DNA from: Notospermus geniculatus
Taxonomy: Eukaryota; Nemertea; Pilidiophora; Heteronemertea; Lineidae
Direction of reading: 5' to 3'
Assembly (NCBI GenBank): GCA_002633025.1
Contig: NMRB01000048.1
Span: 580,789-644,788 of the forward strand
DNA length: 64,000 bases
Both the position numbers and the translations under genes were made by a program. Each line of letters begins with the position of its first letter. Within the stretch, counting starts at the first letter, position 1. Below are positions 52,364-63,275 of this stretch, one piece after another. The notes under the pieces are model-generated. The model was not told the DNA's origin. It was given only the letters and a program-made list of their open reading frames with translations, and ran no database searches.

Positions 52364-53037
52364 GTAGTGCAACGAATGTCAGCGAGATAAACACTCAGTG
52401 ACCTATCCCAGCGATGTTTTGTGTCATTAGATAAACATCCTGGGGATAATCCGTTGAAGAAACCACCCTGCTATCTCATTTCGACTCCTGTAGCTTGCCG
52501 TTAGAGCGCTGCACACAGATGTACACGATGTAGGCATGATGTACAGGTCTGCTAACTGATGCGCGCGCATCCTGCCTGGTAGGAATTCCGACCACACTTC
52601 CGGTTTCGAGACCCCGACACCAGTTCCTAACGTGCTGCACGGTGGAACTGGATACCGGTTTACTGACATATCTGCTTTCGTTTTTTTAATACGCTCTATT
52701 TGCATCCGGGCCACCGAAGAGCAACTGCATTACTGCATTGATGAGGCAGTATTCTTTACTCTGAAATAAAAACCGTTGTTTAGACATGTCTTTTCCTATG
52801 ACTGAGACCATTGGCCTGACCTCTGTCAGCTGTCGTCGTGAACGTTGATTACTCATCGGAGCCACTGTTTGTAAACATGTGATCGATTGGCCGCACTGGA
52901 TGACGATGATCTAGATATGGAAGTGACGATACTGGTACCGCCATCACTTGGATGCAAGTGCCTACATGTAATCAGCTGAGCTGTATATAGACGTGGTGCG
53001 TAGATGAACAGATTGTCTCCTTGAAAACAGCGTCACA

Positions 53038-53223
53038 ATGATTCAAGATGCAGCCATTAAAACAGTTGAAAAAGCCCCTTTTGTTTTGGCCGCTATAAAC
53101 CACGTGCTGAAAACCAGCGATCCTGGACAAAATCTCATTCATCTGCATTTGGACACTTACTGCTGGACGGTTTCCCCTACCACTCCTTGGTTTGCCTTGA
53201 AGTTGCCTTCCTTCTCCTCCTGA
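53038..53223 (+). CDS. unrecognised 61-codon ORF behind a TATA-like box
   Basis: CTGTATATAGACG (52981-52993) precedes an ATG at 53038 that opens MIQDAAIKTVEKAPFVLAAI and ends at TGA 53221-53223. No family was recognised. The TATA spacing is the only support, and chance is likely. Confidence 0.18.
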   Translation: MIQDAAIKTVEKAPFVLAAINHVLKTSDPGQNLIHLHLDTYCWTVSPTTPWFALKLPSFSS

Positions 53224-55030
53224 TATTTCGTGGGAGGGAAATTGTATAGGAAGACCTCCTCAAAAAATTGATGAGCGTCTACATGTATGTATGTGACGTT
53301 TGGATTCTCAGAAGCCATATAGGATAGTGATAGTTAGTGTCGGCGTCGCCCGGCGCGGATTAGTGACTTCTTGGGCAAGAATCAATACCGTTCTGCGTTT
53401 CCTTGCTTCTACAAAGCCTTGATTCGATGCTTAATTAACCCTTAGCTGAATTACATTCAGAACGAGATGAAGAACAGCACGATAGCCAACGCACTGAGGC
53501 CAACACTTTCATATCTCATTATATTGAAGATGTCATCTTGGATTAAAATCATGATCGACAAAACATCGGCAGCTTTTTCGCCATTCATTCGATCTTTTCT
53601 CTCGCCTCGGACATGTCAGAGACAAATAACATGGTGAACGTTGATCGTCGATAACACGGCAAGAACTGGAAAAACGATGAAGGAGGAATACCCCAATGTC
53701 TCCGTCATGTTCTCTTAATCATGACTCCAAGACCTGTCGACGTCAAGATGCCATGGCCGACTCTGAGGTATCCACTGGACTCAGTGGGTTCTATTTGCCT
53801 TGGCTATCCCAGTTAAACCAATTATGCCTTTGAAGGCTCTCTACACCAATTCTCGGTCACTTCACGCGCTTCTGGCCATTGATAACCTTGACTTCCAGCC
53901 GGAAATATTTATTGTTGCACCCAACTTTATCTTGTGTTTTTAAGCCAGAAAAATATTTGACTCCTAATGTAAACACACCGTTGGTAAATCTTCCGATTCC
54001 CGTATGTATGTGTGGCTGGGAATTCTGTCAAGGAATGTCTCTACAACTCGTCTGCGGGGGAGGAATGCAAGAAAAAACGCGAATGAACAAAAAACTTGTC
54101 TGTGAACTGGTGGAGATGGAAGGTTTTTTTCAGTCATGAAGAACAGACGATTCAAGAATGGAGTACATTGTTTTGTATACCGGTACTATGTTGGCCTAAT
54201 GTTTTTTTTACTTGGCCTAAGAGTACTTTCCAATCAAGAATGGATCACATAATTATGTGTACCGGTGATGCTTTTTTATTTCTTGTGGCCTGACAGCACT
54301 TCGTAATTGACCTGCCATAGTGCTTGTTATACATGTATTTTCATTCGGAATACAGAGCTCAAAATCCGACATTGAAATCATCACCGATTTTCACCGATTT
54401 GACCCAATTGCAGTTAATTCCATCGCTTGAAAAGTACTCAATTACCGTGATTGGGATGCATGTTGTAAAACTGTCCTGGCACTAACCTCTTTCACGCAAT
54501 GCAGGCTATATTTTTTTAAATGAGACTTTGAAATTTACTCATCAAAAATTGTATTTGGGGACAGGAATTACGCGTAATTGCCCTGCAGTGTATAATTTTA
54601 AAATGTGTTGATGATTTATTTGATTGCCAATCTACTCCATTCACCCTTCATGTATAAACGTATTTTCACATCGCAACCTGCTGCTCTGCTGCCACACGCC
54701 CGCACCTGGGTTTTACATTCTCTGTGTTATCTTCCCATCGTGCACTATGGTCCATTCAACCCTCTTTGTTCAACGCAGAATGGGCCTGGATCCCGACCTG
54801 ACAAAGGAACCTCTGCGACCTCATGATGAGGCCATCCCATCCAACCCATAATGCCATTCAGTCTTGCATCTGTCGTCCGCTCGTGATTTTTTTTGACAAT
54901 AATGTGTAAAATATGTAAATGGCTAACACAGGTAAAAATATAGGCTATATGCTAATGATATGGTGCATATGAAATGTGTATTTTGTCAGAAAAATAACAG
55001 ATGAGTTGAGTTGGCCAAAAATAAAAAAAT

Positions 55031-55112
55031 CGACGAGGATGGGATTCGAACCCACGCACGGAGACCGTAATGGATTAGCAGTCCATCGCCTTAACCACTC
55101 GGCCACCTCGTC
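55031..55112 (-). tRNA. tRNA-Ser(GCT), copy 1
   Basis: An 82-nt minus-strand gene with acceptor GACGAGG/CCTCGTC and discriminator G. D arm GGCCGAGTGGTTAAGGC, anticodon loop CTGCTAA (anticodon GCT, reads AGY), long variable arm ACGG-TCT-CCGT and T loop TTCGAAT are all intact. A T7 run follows (Pol III terminator). Confidence 0.96.
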
Positions 55113-55338
55113 ATCTACGAGCAAATGAACGAAATATTTGTTTCTGTCGGGTCAATATCGCTGATGAAATACTTTCATATCACTTGATTGGGGAGCTCCA
55201 GAGTGGCACACTATCCTATCAAGTTGGTAATGTGTAAATTATGGAAATGGTTAATATATGCTGATGATATGGTGCACATGAAACGTATATTTTGTCATAA
55301 AAATAACAGACATGTTGAGTTGGCCAAAAATAAAAAAC

Positions 55339-55420
55339 CGACGAGGATGGGATTCGAACCCACGCACGGAGACCGTAATGGATTAGCAGTCCATCGCCTT
55401 AACCACTCGGCCACCTCGTC
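55339..55420 (-). tRNA. tRNA-Ser(GCT), copy 2
   Basis: Same 82-nt sequence as copy 1. A T6 run lies just downstream on the minus strand. About 100 bp of 5' flank (GTTTCTGTCGGGTCAATATC region on the plus strand) is shared with copy 1, showing tandem duplication of a ~308-bp unit. Confidence 0.96.
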
Positions 55421-55745
55421 ATATACGAGCAAACGAACGAAATATTTGTTTCTGTCGGGTCAATATCGCTGATGAAATACTTTCATATCACTTGATTGGG
55501 GACCTCCAGAGTGGCACACTATCGAGGCCTAACTTATTCTACAGTACTGTCAAATATTTGACTGAAGCACTGAAATCGAGGCCCCTATTACTTACAAAAA
55601 GTCAGAAAATTGATCTTTCTACCATTTCATGCTGTAGGCCGACAACAAATGGTTTGCACGGGTTGCTATTATAGAAAAACTTGTATCATGCTGAAATGTA
55701 GTGCATTTTTGTCAGAAAATTTGAAACTGGCCAAAAACAAAATAT

Positions 55746-55827
55746 CGACGAGGATGGGATTCGAACCCACGCACGGAGACCGTAATGGATTAGCAGTCCA
55801 TCGCCTTAACCACTCGGCCACCTCGTC
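55746..55827 (-). tRNA. tRNA-Ser(GCT), copy 3
   Basis: Same 82-nt sequence. The downstream terminator is weaker (TTTT, then TTTTT). The flanks are more diverged but still carry GTGTCGGGTCAACCTCGCTG. Confidence 0.95.
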
Positions 55828-56163
55828 ATCTACTGGTGTGCGGATCGAAAATTCGTTTGTGTCGGGTCAACCTCGCTGATTATACTTGTTAGTTTGGGGC
55901 TTTTGTTACAGGTGGCACACTTCCTACTTTGTCCAATATGTTTAGAATTGCTAAAAAAAAGGTCACTGAGTGACGGATTAATCTTATTAACCCTGACCCA
56001 AACCTCCTTCCCTGCTTCCGTCAGGGGATTCTAAAGTTCGGCCAAAAACTTGACTTTATTTCTACAGTTGCATGAGGTACAAAAATTGGTTGGTATAGAA
56101 ATGCTGAAAATGATACGTGCATTTTGTCGGAAAATCTGAAACTGGCCGAAAATTAAAAAAATT

Positions 56164-56245
56164 CGACGAGGATGGGATTCGAACCCACGCACGGAGACCG
56201 TAATGGATTAGCAGTCCATCGCCTTAACCACTCGGCCACCTCGTC
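56164..56245 (-). tRNA. tRNA-Ser(GCT), copy 4
   Basis: Same 82-nt sequence. A T7 run follows. The flank retains GGATCAACCTCGCTGA. Confidence 0.95.
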
Positions 56246-56367
56246 ATATACGATGAGCTTCCGAAAATTTCTTTGGTCTCGGCGGATCAACCTCGCTGAA
56301 CGGGTTCGGGAATCTGCAATGCATTTTTTAGAGCAGATGGAAGTGCAGATTTGCCAAAAAAATAATC

Positions 56368-56377
56368 GACGAGGATG
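56368..56377 (-). pseudogene. 10-base tRNA-Ser 3' remnant
   Basis: CCAAAAAAATAATCGACGAGGATG reproduces the usual 3' flank (56353-56367) and the first ten bases of a tRNA copy on the plus strand, then the match stops. It is a truncated unit of the tandem array. Confidence 0.55.
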
Positions 56378-56495
56378 TATAATATAGTACCAAAAATGAA
56401 TGTTTGATAATAGGCCTCGTACAGTGTTATGACGTGGTGCAATGAAACTGCGGAAAATTACGGACCTTTTGAAACTGGCCAAAAATAAAAAGATC

Positions 56496-56562
56496 CGACG
56501 AGGACGGGATTCGAACCCGCGCAGGGAGACCCTAATCGCTTTAACCACTCGGCCACCTCGTC
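56496..56562 (-). pseudogene. tRNA-Ser copy 5 lacking the anticodon arm
   Basis: Compared with the intact genes this copy lacks 15 bases, plus-strand GGATTAGCAGTCCAT, almost exactly the anticodon stem-loop. Acceptor and T loop are intact and a T5 run follows. The variable-arm stem is AGGG/CCCT instead of ACGG/CCGT, and the second T-stem pair is C-G instead of T-A: both are compensated changes. One D-stem pair is broken. Confidence 0.85.
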
Positions 56563-56681
56563 ATCCACTATCGGGTGAAATGGAAATTTGTTTGTTTTGG
56601 GTGAACTTCGCTGATGCAATAGGCGTACTTTCACTGCAACAGGGAACAACTATAGGTCAATGAGGTGAATGTCCATCGTAA

Positions 56682-57399
56682 AGCTGGAGACACACTGCAA
56701 ATAGTCGGTCACCAATTATTGGAACCAGATGACACGTTCTTGGCCAAGACTTTAAATACAGCAAAACACACTGCTAACATATCTTGGTATTTTAATTAGA
56801 TCCAGTCCAGTCTCGGGTGAAGAAATCACCTTGACCTTTTTCATTCTTGGCGGGAAACAGAATTCAGAGTCAAAATGGCTATTCACATTTCACGAAAATG
56901 AAAGCAGAGGTGAAGGCGGGATGACAGAAGGTGTTCGGGACACCTTGGATAAGTAGAGGACCTGAACTAGGCATATATCAGGAACTGAGAGAGGAAGATG
57001 TAGTTGGCGGTTGACTGCAAGAATTATCCATGAATGGATGGCCCCCAGGGGATGGCCAGTGCCTTGGGGAATTATTGCAAAGGGTGCAGGGTAGAATTTC
57101 CAAGGAAACAACACCTTTGAGACCCTATTTCTTCAGGGAAAAGGCTTGAAAAATGTTGGCCAACACAGTTTAGCACAGCACACACTACACATATCCTTGC
57201 CTTAAGTGGTTCCACATGTCTAATATAAACAAAAAGAGTTGGTGAAAATAGAACACGGGCTAGAGTCACCAAGACTTGGCAAAGGTATCAATTTACTTGA
57301 GGAGATGACTTGGTGAATGACACACACTACACACAAATACCTATGATCTGATGGTTCCAATTAAAAAACTTGGCAAGGTTTGTAGTGTGTCTCCAGCTT
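56682..57399. mobile_element. TIR element, ~718 bp
   Basis: AAGCTGGAGACACACTGCAA at the left is inverted at the right (TTGTAGTGTGTCTCCAGCTT) with one mismatch. ACACACTAC and CTTGGCAA motifs recur inside near the ends. No transposase frame is present, so it would be nonautonomous. Confidence 0.65.
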
Positions 57400-57638
57400 A
57401 AGAACTGACTTGCTTGAGGCCAAAGGATATTACCGCTTTGATTAATTGAAATGATTTCCTTCCTCCCGACCGCGTGAGTGTCCTGCTTCCGAGAAAACAG
57501 TCCGATGACCTGTCGGTCTGGTCAGTCAGGGAAAAGACCGGTGATGTAGGTCTGATAGCAGAACCACAGAAAAGGCCTAAAGGGGGGTACATGTACCGGT
57601 ACATCGAAAATTTCCGTACAGTAGGCCGGGGTCTACCC

Positions 57639-57750
57639 TATGTGGCCCGGGTTCTATGTGGCCCGGGTTCTATGTGGCCTGGGTTCTATGTGGCCTGGGT
57701 TCTATGTGGCCCAGGTTCTATGTGGCCCGGGATATATGTGGCCCGGGTTC
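57639..57750 (+). repeat. 16-bp tandem repeat, seven copies
   Basis: Seven copies of TATGTGGCCCGGGTTC with a few substitutions. The 16-bp period breaks frame, so it is not a coding repeat. Confidence 0.93.
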
Positions 57751-58089
57751 AGTTGCAAGTTGTAAATAAAATAACTCCAACTTGCACAAAGTTGAAAACA
57801 CTGCAAGTTGCAACCGCATCAATCAATCTTGTGGCCTTGTATCTGCGAAAACTGAAGTGCATCAAAAATTCAGTTTAGAAGTAATTTTATTACAAGTTGC
57901 AGGTTTTTAACATTTGGACTTGCAACTTGCGTGTCGTCCAAGGTTGTGCCAAATAAAGGGACCAGCCAAATGCTGCCGATTCACAGGTAAAGGTGGAACA
58001 CATGGCGGGGCGACCATAGAGAATTTTCACTGTCATGACTGTTTCACAATGTGATTACCTACCTCGGCATCAATGTTAGAAAAATATTT

Positions 58090-58613
58090 NNNNNNNNNNN
58101 NNNNNNNNNNNNNNNNNNNNNNNNNNNNNNNNNNNNNNNNNNNNNNNNNNNNNNNNNNNNNNNNNNNNNNNNNNNNNNNNNNNNNNNNNNNNNNNNNNNN
58201 NNNNNNNNNNNNNNNNNNNNNNNNNNNNNNNNNNNNNNNNNNNNNNNNNNNNNNNNNNNNNNNNNNNNNNNNNNNNNNNNNNNNNNNNNNNNNNNNNNNN
58301 NNNNNNNNNNNNNNNNNNNNNNNNNNNNNNNNNNNNNNNNNNNNNNNNNNNNNNNNNNNNNNNNNNNNNNNNNNNNNNNNNNNNNNNNNNNNNNNNNNNN
58401 NNNNNNNNNNNNNNNNNNNNNNNNNNNNNNNNNNNNNNNNNNNNNNNNNNNNNNNNNNNNNNNNNNNNNNNNNNNNNNNNNNNNNNNNNNNNNNNNNNNN
58501 NNNNNNNNNNNNNNNNNNNNNNNNNNNNNNNNNNNNNNNNNNNNNNNNNNNNNNNNNNNNNNNNNNNNNNNNNNNNNNNNNNNNNNNNNNNNNNNNNNNN
58601 NNNNNNNNNNNNN
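58090..58613. other. assembly gap (524 N)
   Basis: A run of Ns. Open frames reported across it are meaningless. Confidence 1.
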
Positions 58614-59063
58614 ACATGTAGCGTTGTAGCTCTTCCTGCCCTCAACTCTTTCAGTGATGGAGCGGAGAAGTGGGGGAAGAGTTTGATACAACTGCGTTCC
58701 TTGGCCTTGTCTTTGATTTTCTTATACAATCACCCAATTTTACATAGCGTATTTGACCTTCTCGATTCTACCTCTTCCGACCCTCAACCTGTGATGGCCC
58801 AGCAGACTCAGGTTAGTGATGCACACTCCTCGTCGAGACTAAGATGGCCCTCTTTAACGCTGAAATTAACAACATACTCCCGCCTCTAGGATGACCATGA
58901 AAGCGCTCCTCAAAGCAAGATCCCCATTCTCCTCCTGGACCCTGATTACTGCCCAACACTCCAATTGAGAATACGTGCTTTGCAGAAGCAATCATGGATC
59001 TATCGTAATTCAATAAAGTCCAATAAGGGGCATGGATGCTGGTCGGGGTCGAGCAGAGGTCGA

Positions 59064-59078
59064 CCACTAGGCGGCGCT
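59064..59078 (+). promoter_or_regulatory. CTCF-like motif
   Basis: CCACTAGGCGGCGCT matches the bilaterian CTCF consensus (CCASYAGRKGGCRS) at all but one position. It lies between the tRNA array and UFD1. Confidence 0.3.
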
Positions 59079-60578
59079 CGTTAAATGTGCGACACTAGAC
59101 AGGCTGACATCCCCGCCGAATCAGTTACGGCTTCCACGACTGTAATGCCACGTACATTGACCACCACGACACACAATTCTAAACCAATTAGCTTATCAGC
59201 GCACATCCGGGCTTCCATCACCCCCAGCCTCGTTGTAGTCTTCAAATGGTCCCCTTTCACGAGTTTGGTTGCCCTAGGCGTTGCGGGCTGGTAGCCATAT
59301 TCCATGAATAGTAGACTGGTCCCCCCTGCTGCCTCCACACCCGCCGCTCTCCGCATTACGACAAGCAGACACCTTTTCCAGAATGAGGCTCTGGGTGTTT
59401 TGTTGCCGGAAAAGAAATAAAGCACTATCATTGGTTAATCTATATAGTGGCAGAACCAATGAAATTGAAGAATGGCGTCATGCAGGCTACATGAATACAC
59501 CAGGCGTCAGGATTTATAGGCAGATTGCAGTGGAAGCGTAAACATGTTTCTTTTTGGGGGAAGTTTACGTCCTCCAGTCCCTGGTGCTATTAGACGGCAT
59601 GGCAGAACTCAAGAACTGTGAAACCACACCGCATCACCGCCATTGTTTGACATGTTGTTATCCTCCTCTCGGTGATTAAGTGTTGGGATGGTAATGTTAT
59701 TTTCTGATGCAACAAATTTTCTAATAACAGTAATGGAATAATCAGATAGCACTCTCTGGGACGGTGTTGCCACAACACGAACGTGTCGTTCTCCGTTACT
59801 TACAAATGCCGTGACGAAGCACGCCTTCTGACATTTTCTTTGATCGATCTCTCGAGAAAGCAAATTAGAAATTCGCCTCATTTCATCCGAATTCCATAGG
59901 GATTATTTCCTCTCCCTCCGCAGCGCCTTTCTTCCCGCAGTCCCGCAGAAACGGAACCATTAGCGAAACCGGAAATGGTAACCGCGGATGACTGCTCCGC
60001 AGTAGAAAAAAGGTGCGCACTGGTGCTTTGCGCATCAATGACGTGCAACGAGAATCGATGGTTTATTGCAGTGAGGCATGGTTGGTTTACCAGACTTAAT
60101 GAGCTGGCTTTTCAAAGCAGTCGCGTCGGTGAATGGACAGTGATTGAAAAACCATGTTAAGCAGACGATATGACGCTCTGGTCCATTTGGCGCTCGTCAA
60201 GATTGTAGTTACCATTGTTTTGGTGTCATTGAAATACGGCGATGTGTGCGACATCACAAATTAAGAACCTCATGTGGCATAATCCTGCATAATGAAATGC
60301 ATTTTCGTTTTCTATGCATAGGATAAGTGGTTGTGGTCGTAAATCCGATGCAGTATCCGATAAGTGTTGTGGAAGAGTGTACATGTACTGTACATTTACA
60401 TGGTGGATACTCACCATATCGCGCGAGTTGGGCAGCCAATCATGGAAGTAGGTTCTCAGCGACGAACCCAGAAAATTTGGGTGATTTTTATTCGTTATGG
60501 TTGATTTATGAAGCCGAGGACCACTTATCTTTCAGAATCTGACGGGCGGACTTCCTCACCCTTGAGTTTTGAGAAATT

Positions 60579-60600
60579 CAAGATGGCGTCCAAGATGGCT
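60579..60600 (+). promoter_or_regulatory. tandem YY1-like AAGATGGC motifs
   Basis: CAAGATGGCGTCCAAGATGG contains two AAGATGGC units 13 bp apart, the YY1 core. The short frame from the ATG (MASKMAAISSCRLLP) ends at once, so it is more likely regulatory or repeat-derived than coding. Confidence 0.25.
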
Positions 60601-60660
60601 GCCATCTCATCATGTCGCTTACTCCCTTGATATCAAACAGAGACTGATAATTTGGTGTTA

Positions 60661-60899
60661 GGCCTGCTTTCCATTGGCGCGTTTCCGCGAACGGAAACGC
60701 GCCAATAGTAAGCAGTTGCGCGTTTCCGTGCGCGGAAACGCTCGAAAGCATTGTCTTTTTCCGCGTCATTGGTCACGGCACGGAAAAAGACAATGCTTTC
60801 GAGCGGAAACGCGCAAATGGAAAGCAGGCCAACGACGCGGAAACAAACAATGCTTTCGAGCGTTTCCGCGCACAGAAACGCGCCAATGGAAAGCAGGCC
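60661..60899. mobile_element. nested palindrome cluster
   Basis: The outer ends GGCCTGCTTTCCATTGGCGC / GCGCCAATGGAAAGCAGGCC are perfect inverse copies. Inside are further inverted pairs (GCGTTTCCGCG/CGCGGAAACGC and CGGAAAAAGACAATGCTTTC with its inverse), so three or four foldback units interlock within 239 bp. Confidence 0.75.
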
Positions 60900-61404
60900 A
60901 TGTTCGGGGCGTATTTGAGCAGGTGACGACGGAGACAGTCGATATCTTATCGTGAGCAGATCCGAGTGCCCGGACCACAGTCCCACTGGAATACCATTTC
61001 TACCACATCGGTGTACTCTCAGCAACTAAAACACTAATTGTATCGCAATCGATACTTCATCGATTTGAAAGCAGCAGGTGATCTCACTCTGGGTATGGTT
61101 CGATAAGCTTGAAATTCGATTCTTGGGCATGGACAAGGCGTATTGCGCCGGCTGACGGAAGCGCTTGTGTGACGGCTGACGTCCAGCTTCGAATATCTCA
61201 GCTTCATCAGGTGATTAGACATTCAATTGATTAAACCAGGGATTTTAATGATTTTATTTCATAATCGTAATTAGAGATTTGTGTTGATGGCGAGATGGTT
61301 ATTATCCAAGTTGACAGTTTTCACATTAGAAGTCAATAATTTGCAAATCATTGGATTAATTTGGATAATGTTTTGGTGGTTGGTATCGACACGTTTAGAG
61401 ACAT

Positions 61405-61524
61405 GGGCCGATATCCATAAAAGGTAGCATTTGCTTTTACTTCAAGTTTTGCAGTACATTTACATTGGACATTGCTGTGCAAATCCTAAGAAAAAGCACT
61501 TGCTAAGTTTTATGAATACCAGCC
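61405..61524. mobile_element. foldback element, GGCTGATATTCATAAA family, copy 2
   Basis: Starts GGGCCGATATCCATAAAAGG and ends TTTTATGAATACCAGCC. The interior ACATTTACATTGGACATTGC is shared with 8299-8417, about 53 kb away. Confidence 0.65.
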
Positions 61525-61625
61525 ATGATTAAAGCTTGAAGCTGGCGCGGACTCTGGCGTCATCAGAACCGGGAGCTGTCCACGAAAACCCAGCCCAGTG
61601 AAATGAAAGCAGGGCCGTATCGAAA

Positions 61626-61713
61626 GGGGGGCGGAGGGGGCAGTTGCCCCCCGCAGGCGCGGATCCAGAGGGGGGGTTTTGGGGGTCGTGACCCCCCCCC
61701 CCTGCTCGCCACC
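61626..61713. repeat. G- and C-run cluster
   Basis: Several runs of five or more G, then a run of C, with GCGGATCCAGAGGGGGGG resembling the GGATCCAGGGGGGG sequence at 62287. Likely repeat-derived; G-quadruplex-capable. Confidence 0.5.
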
Positions 61714-62708
61714 AAAACTAACACAAAGTTGGTTTCTTAGCCAACTGTTCATTTATTCAAAAAATCCTAGTTTTTTTACCTGAAAGTACGGGTCCATTAC
61801 GATTTTCATTTCTACGGTTTTCATTCCCCGGGGATCAGGGGCAATCCGTCTGTTTTTACTCGCCGTACGGGGCCCGGAGTGGATATGTGACGGGGGGTTT
61901 TATGCGTTTCCGCTGTGCACTGCGTATACACTACTAGGCCTATAAGACTATGAAACCACATGAACTTGAGGAAAATGATTCAAACATATAATTTATTTGG
62001 CCATTTACAATATAAACACAATCATAAACACAGCAGCAGAACAGGAGAGTTCCCTTTTAGGGTGTTTGGTCTAGAATATCTATGGTTAGGTGACTTTAGT
62101 CCACAGATTCCTCCAATAAAACATATACCGGTATATTTCAGTGTGTATCGAAGTGATCACATTTACATGGATGGGATAATCAATGACTGTACCACTTTCC
62201 CAGCAGGGTATTGAAAATGTTGATCTTCAGTTATTCGGAGATCATAATTTTTTCTTGTACACTTTCAGAAGAGGGGAGGCAGTCGCGGATCCAGGGGGGG
62301 GGCATGTGCCCCTCTTTTGGCCGCCAAATCTGTAAAATCGACCGTGAATTTCTGGAATTTGGAGCAAATCTTTTCCAAATCGTGGATCCACCCCAGGGAG
62401 GGGTACCGGTACTCCTTGTGACACGATTAAATGTGCAGCAGGAGGAAACTGGAGTGCCCGGAGAACCTGTCAGAGTGTTGCCCCTTGTATACATGAAGAG
62501 CAGGGCAAACTGGAAATCAAATCCGCTACCTCTAATGTGACAGGCGCCAACATTTCCACTGCACCACTCTGACAGCCCATCTATACTTATTCACATAGGC
62601 CTATAATTTTTTCTTACACCCTTTCAGACAAAGGTAGGGGGTACTCTTTGTATACTTGTGAAAATGATGAAAATTCTGAAGCATGTGAGATTGGATACTT
62701 GTTTCTGA

Positions 62709-62783
62709 TCATTTCCTTGTTCCCTTCTTCCTCAATGACTGTCCAGACCCAGAAAATACCTCAAATGATGAACTGTCTTCACT
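62709..62783 (-). CDS. UFD1: UFD1 last exon
   Basis: Begins after TTTTCAG in phase 0 and encodes SEDSSSFEVFSGSGQSLRKK, GTRK, stop. This is the conserved SGxGQSLR p97-binding end of the protein. Confidence 0.93.
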   Translation of the reverse strand, partial: SEDSSSFEVFSGSGQSLRKKGTRK

Positions 62784-63275
62784 CTGAAAATTAAATACAA
62801 GTAGAAATGCAAATCTGAAGTCAAACATTTCTCTGAATGACTCCAGTGAGGTGATCAATTGAAATTTCACAGTGACCATGATGTTGTCAGATACTGAAAG
62901 TACTTACATCTCCATTCTGGATTTGTCTCTGTGTCCGAATGAATGTGATTCTTCCTCTCTTGAAGTCGTAATTAGGGATGCCCCTGAAATTGAAATCTCA
63001 TGATGATTCAAGAGGAAATTCATTTCAAATGCTAGAGGGACTGTATTATATTAGGGTATTCTGACTATACTGACACAACACGACACCAACTTCTACCTCC
63101 AACTTCCAACTGAGACATGACCAAGAAGATCATAATTCTGAATCACAAGACAGATCAGTATTCACCCTAAGTTTAAAACTCACCTCACGAGTTCCTGTTG
63201 CGCACCTTGTTTGTCAGCATGATGATGTTCCTTGTCTTTTTTCCCATCCAGCCTGTTCCCTGAACCAGCAAATGC
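62709..63275 (-). CDS. UFD1: UFD1, ubiquitin-recognition cofactor of p97/VCP, C-terminal three exons
   Basis: UFD1 pairs with NPL4 to recruit the AAA ATPase p97/VCP to polyubiquitinated clients in ER-associated degradation and other extraction tasks. Three minus-strand exons join in frame into the last 80 residues: AFAGSGNRLDGKKDKEHHHA..., GIPNYDFKRGRITFIRTQRQ..., and FEVFSGSGQSLRKKGTRK with a TGA stop at 62709-62711. The FxGSGNRLDGK, GIPNY(D/E)(F/Y)K and FSGxGQSLR blocks are hallmarks of the UFD1 C-terminal tail, which binds p97 and NPL4. The N-terminal double-psi barrel exons lie beyond the window. The last two blocks are short exons, easily missed by ORF length. Confidence 0.93.
62784..62907 (-). 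other. UFD1: UFD1 intron
   Basis: A 124-bp intron, donor GTAAGT, acceptor TTTTCAG. Confidence 0.9.
62908..62983 (-). CDS. UFD1: UFD1 penultimate exon
   Basis: The first G completes an Arg codon; then GIPNYDFKRGRITFIRTQRQ and IQNGD, ending before GTAAGT in phase 0. Confidence 0.94.
62984..63183 (-). other. UFD1: UFD1 intron
   Basis: A 200-bp intron, donor GTGAGT, acceptor AATTTCAG. Confidence 0.9.
63184..63275 (-). CDS. UFD1: UFD1 antepenultimate exon
   Basis: Begins after GTGTTGCAG in phase 0 and encodes AFAGSGNRLDGKKDKEHHHA and DKQGAQQELV plus two bases of an Arg codon. The GSGNRLDGK block is diagnostic. The His/Lys/Gln-rich stretch after it is the variable linker. Confidence 0.93.

Larger units (their letters stand above)
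51048..55030. other. upstream region of the MMP gene; intergenic
   Basis: Contains the presumed MMP promoter and 5' UTR. A minus-strand TATAAAC occurs near 51072-51078 but is too close to the ATG to interpret. Two weak gene candidates (52319-52363 and 53038-53223, both plus strand) are listed separately. No other gene was recognised. Confidence 0.5.
56563..62708. other. repeat-rich region between tRNA array and UFD1
   Basis: No gene was recognised. It contains a TIR element, a 16-bp tandem repeat, a 524-base gap, palindromic clusters and G-runs, listed separately. Much of 58614-60560 is unremarkable. The UFD1 3' UTR should begin just below 62709. GGATCCAGGGGGGG-type sequence appears at 61660 and 62287. 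Confidence 0.5.

Noticed and set aside
55188-55472. Protein-like frames over the tRNA array
   Set aside because: They translate tRNA genes (repeated GFEPTHGDRNGLAVHRLNHS) and recur because the tRNAs are tandem.
55031-56562. CRISPR-like array suggested by regularly spaced repeats
   Set aside because: The repeats are 82-nt foldable tRNA-Ser genes with terminators in a eukaryotic genome.
58033-58729. Long frames of about 200 codons
   Set aside because: They consist of Ns from the assembly gap.
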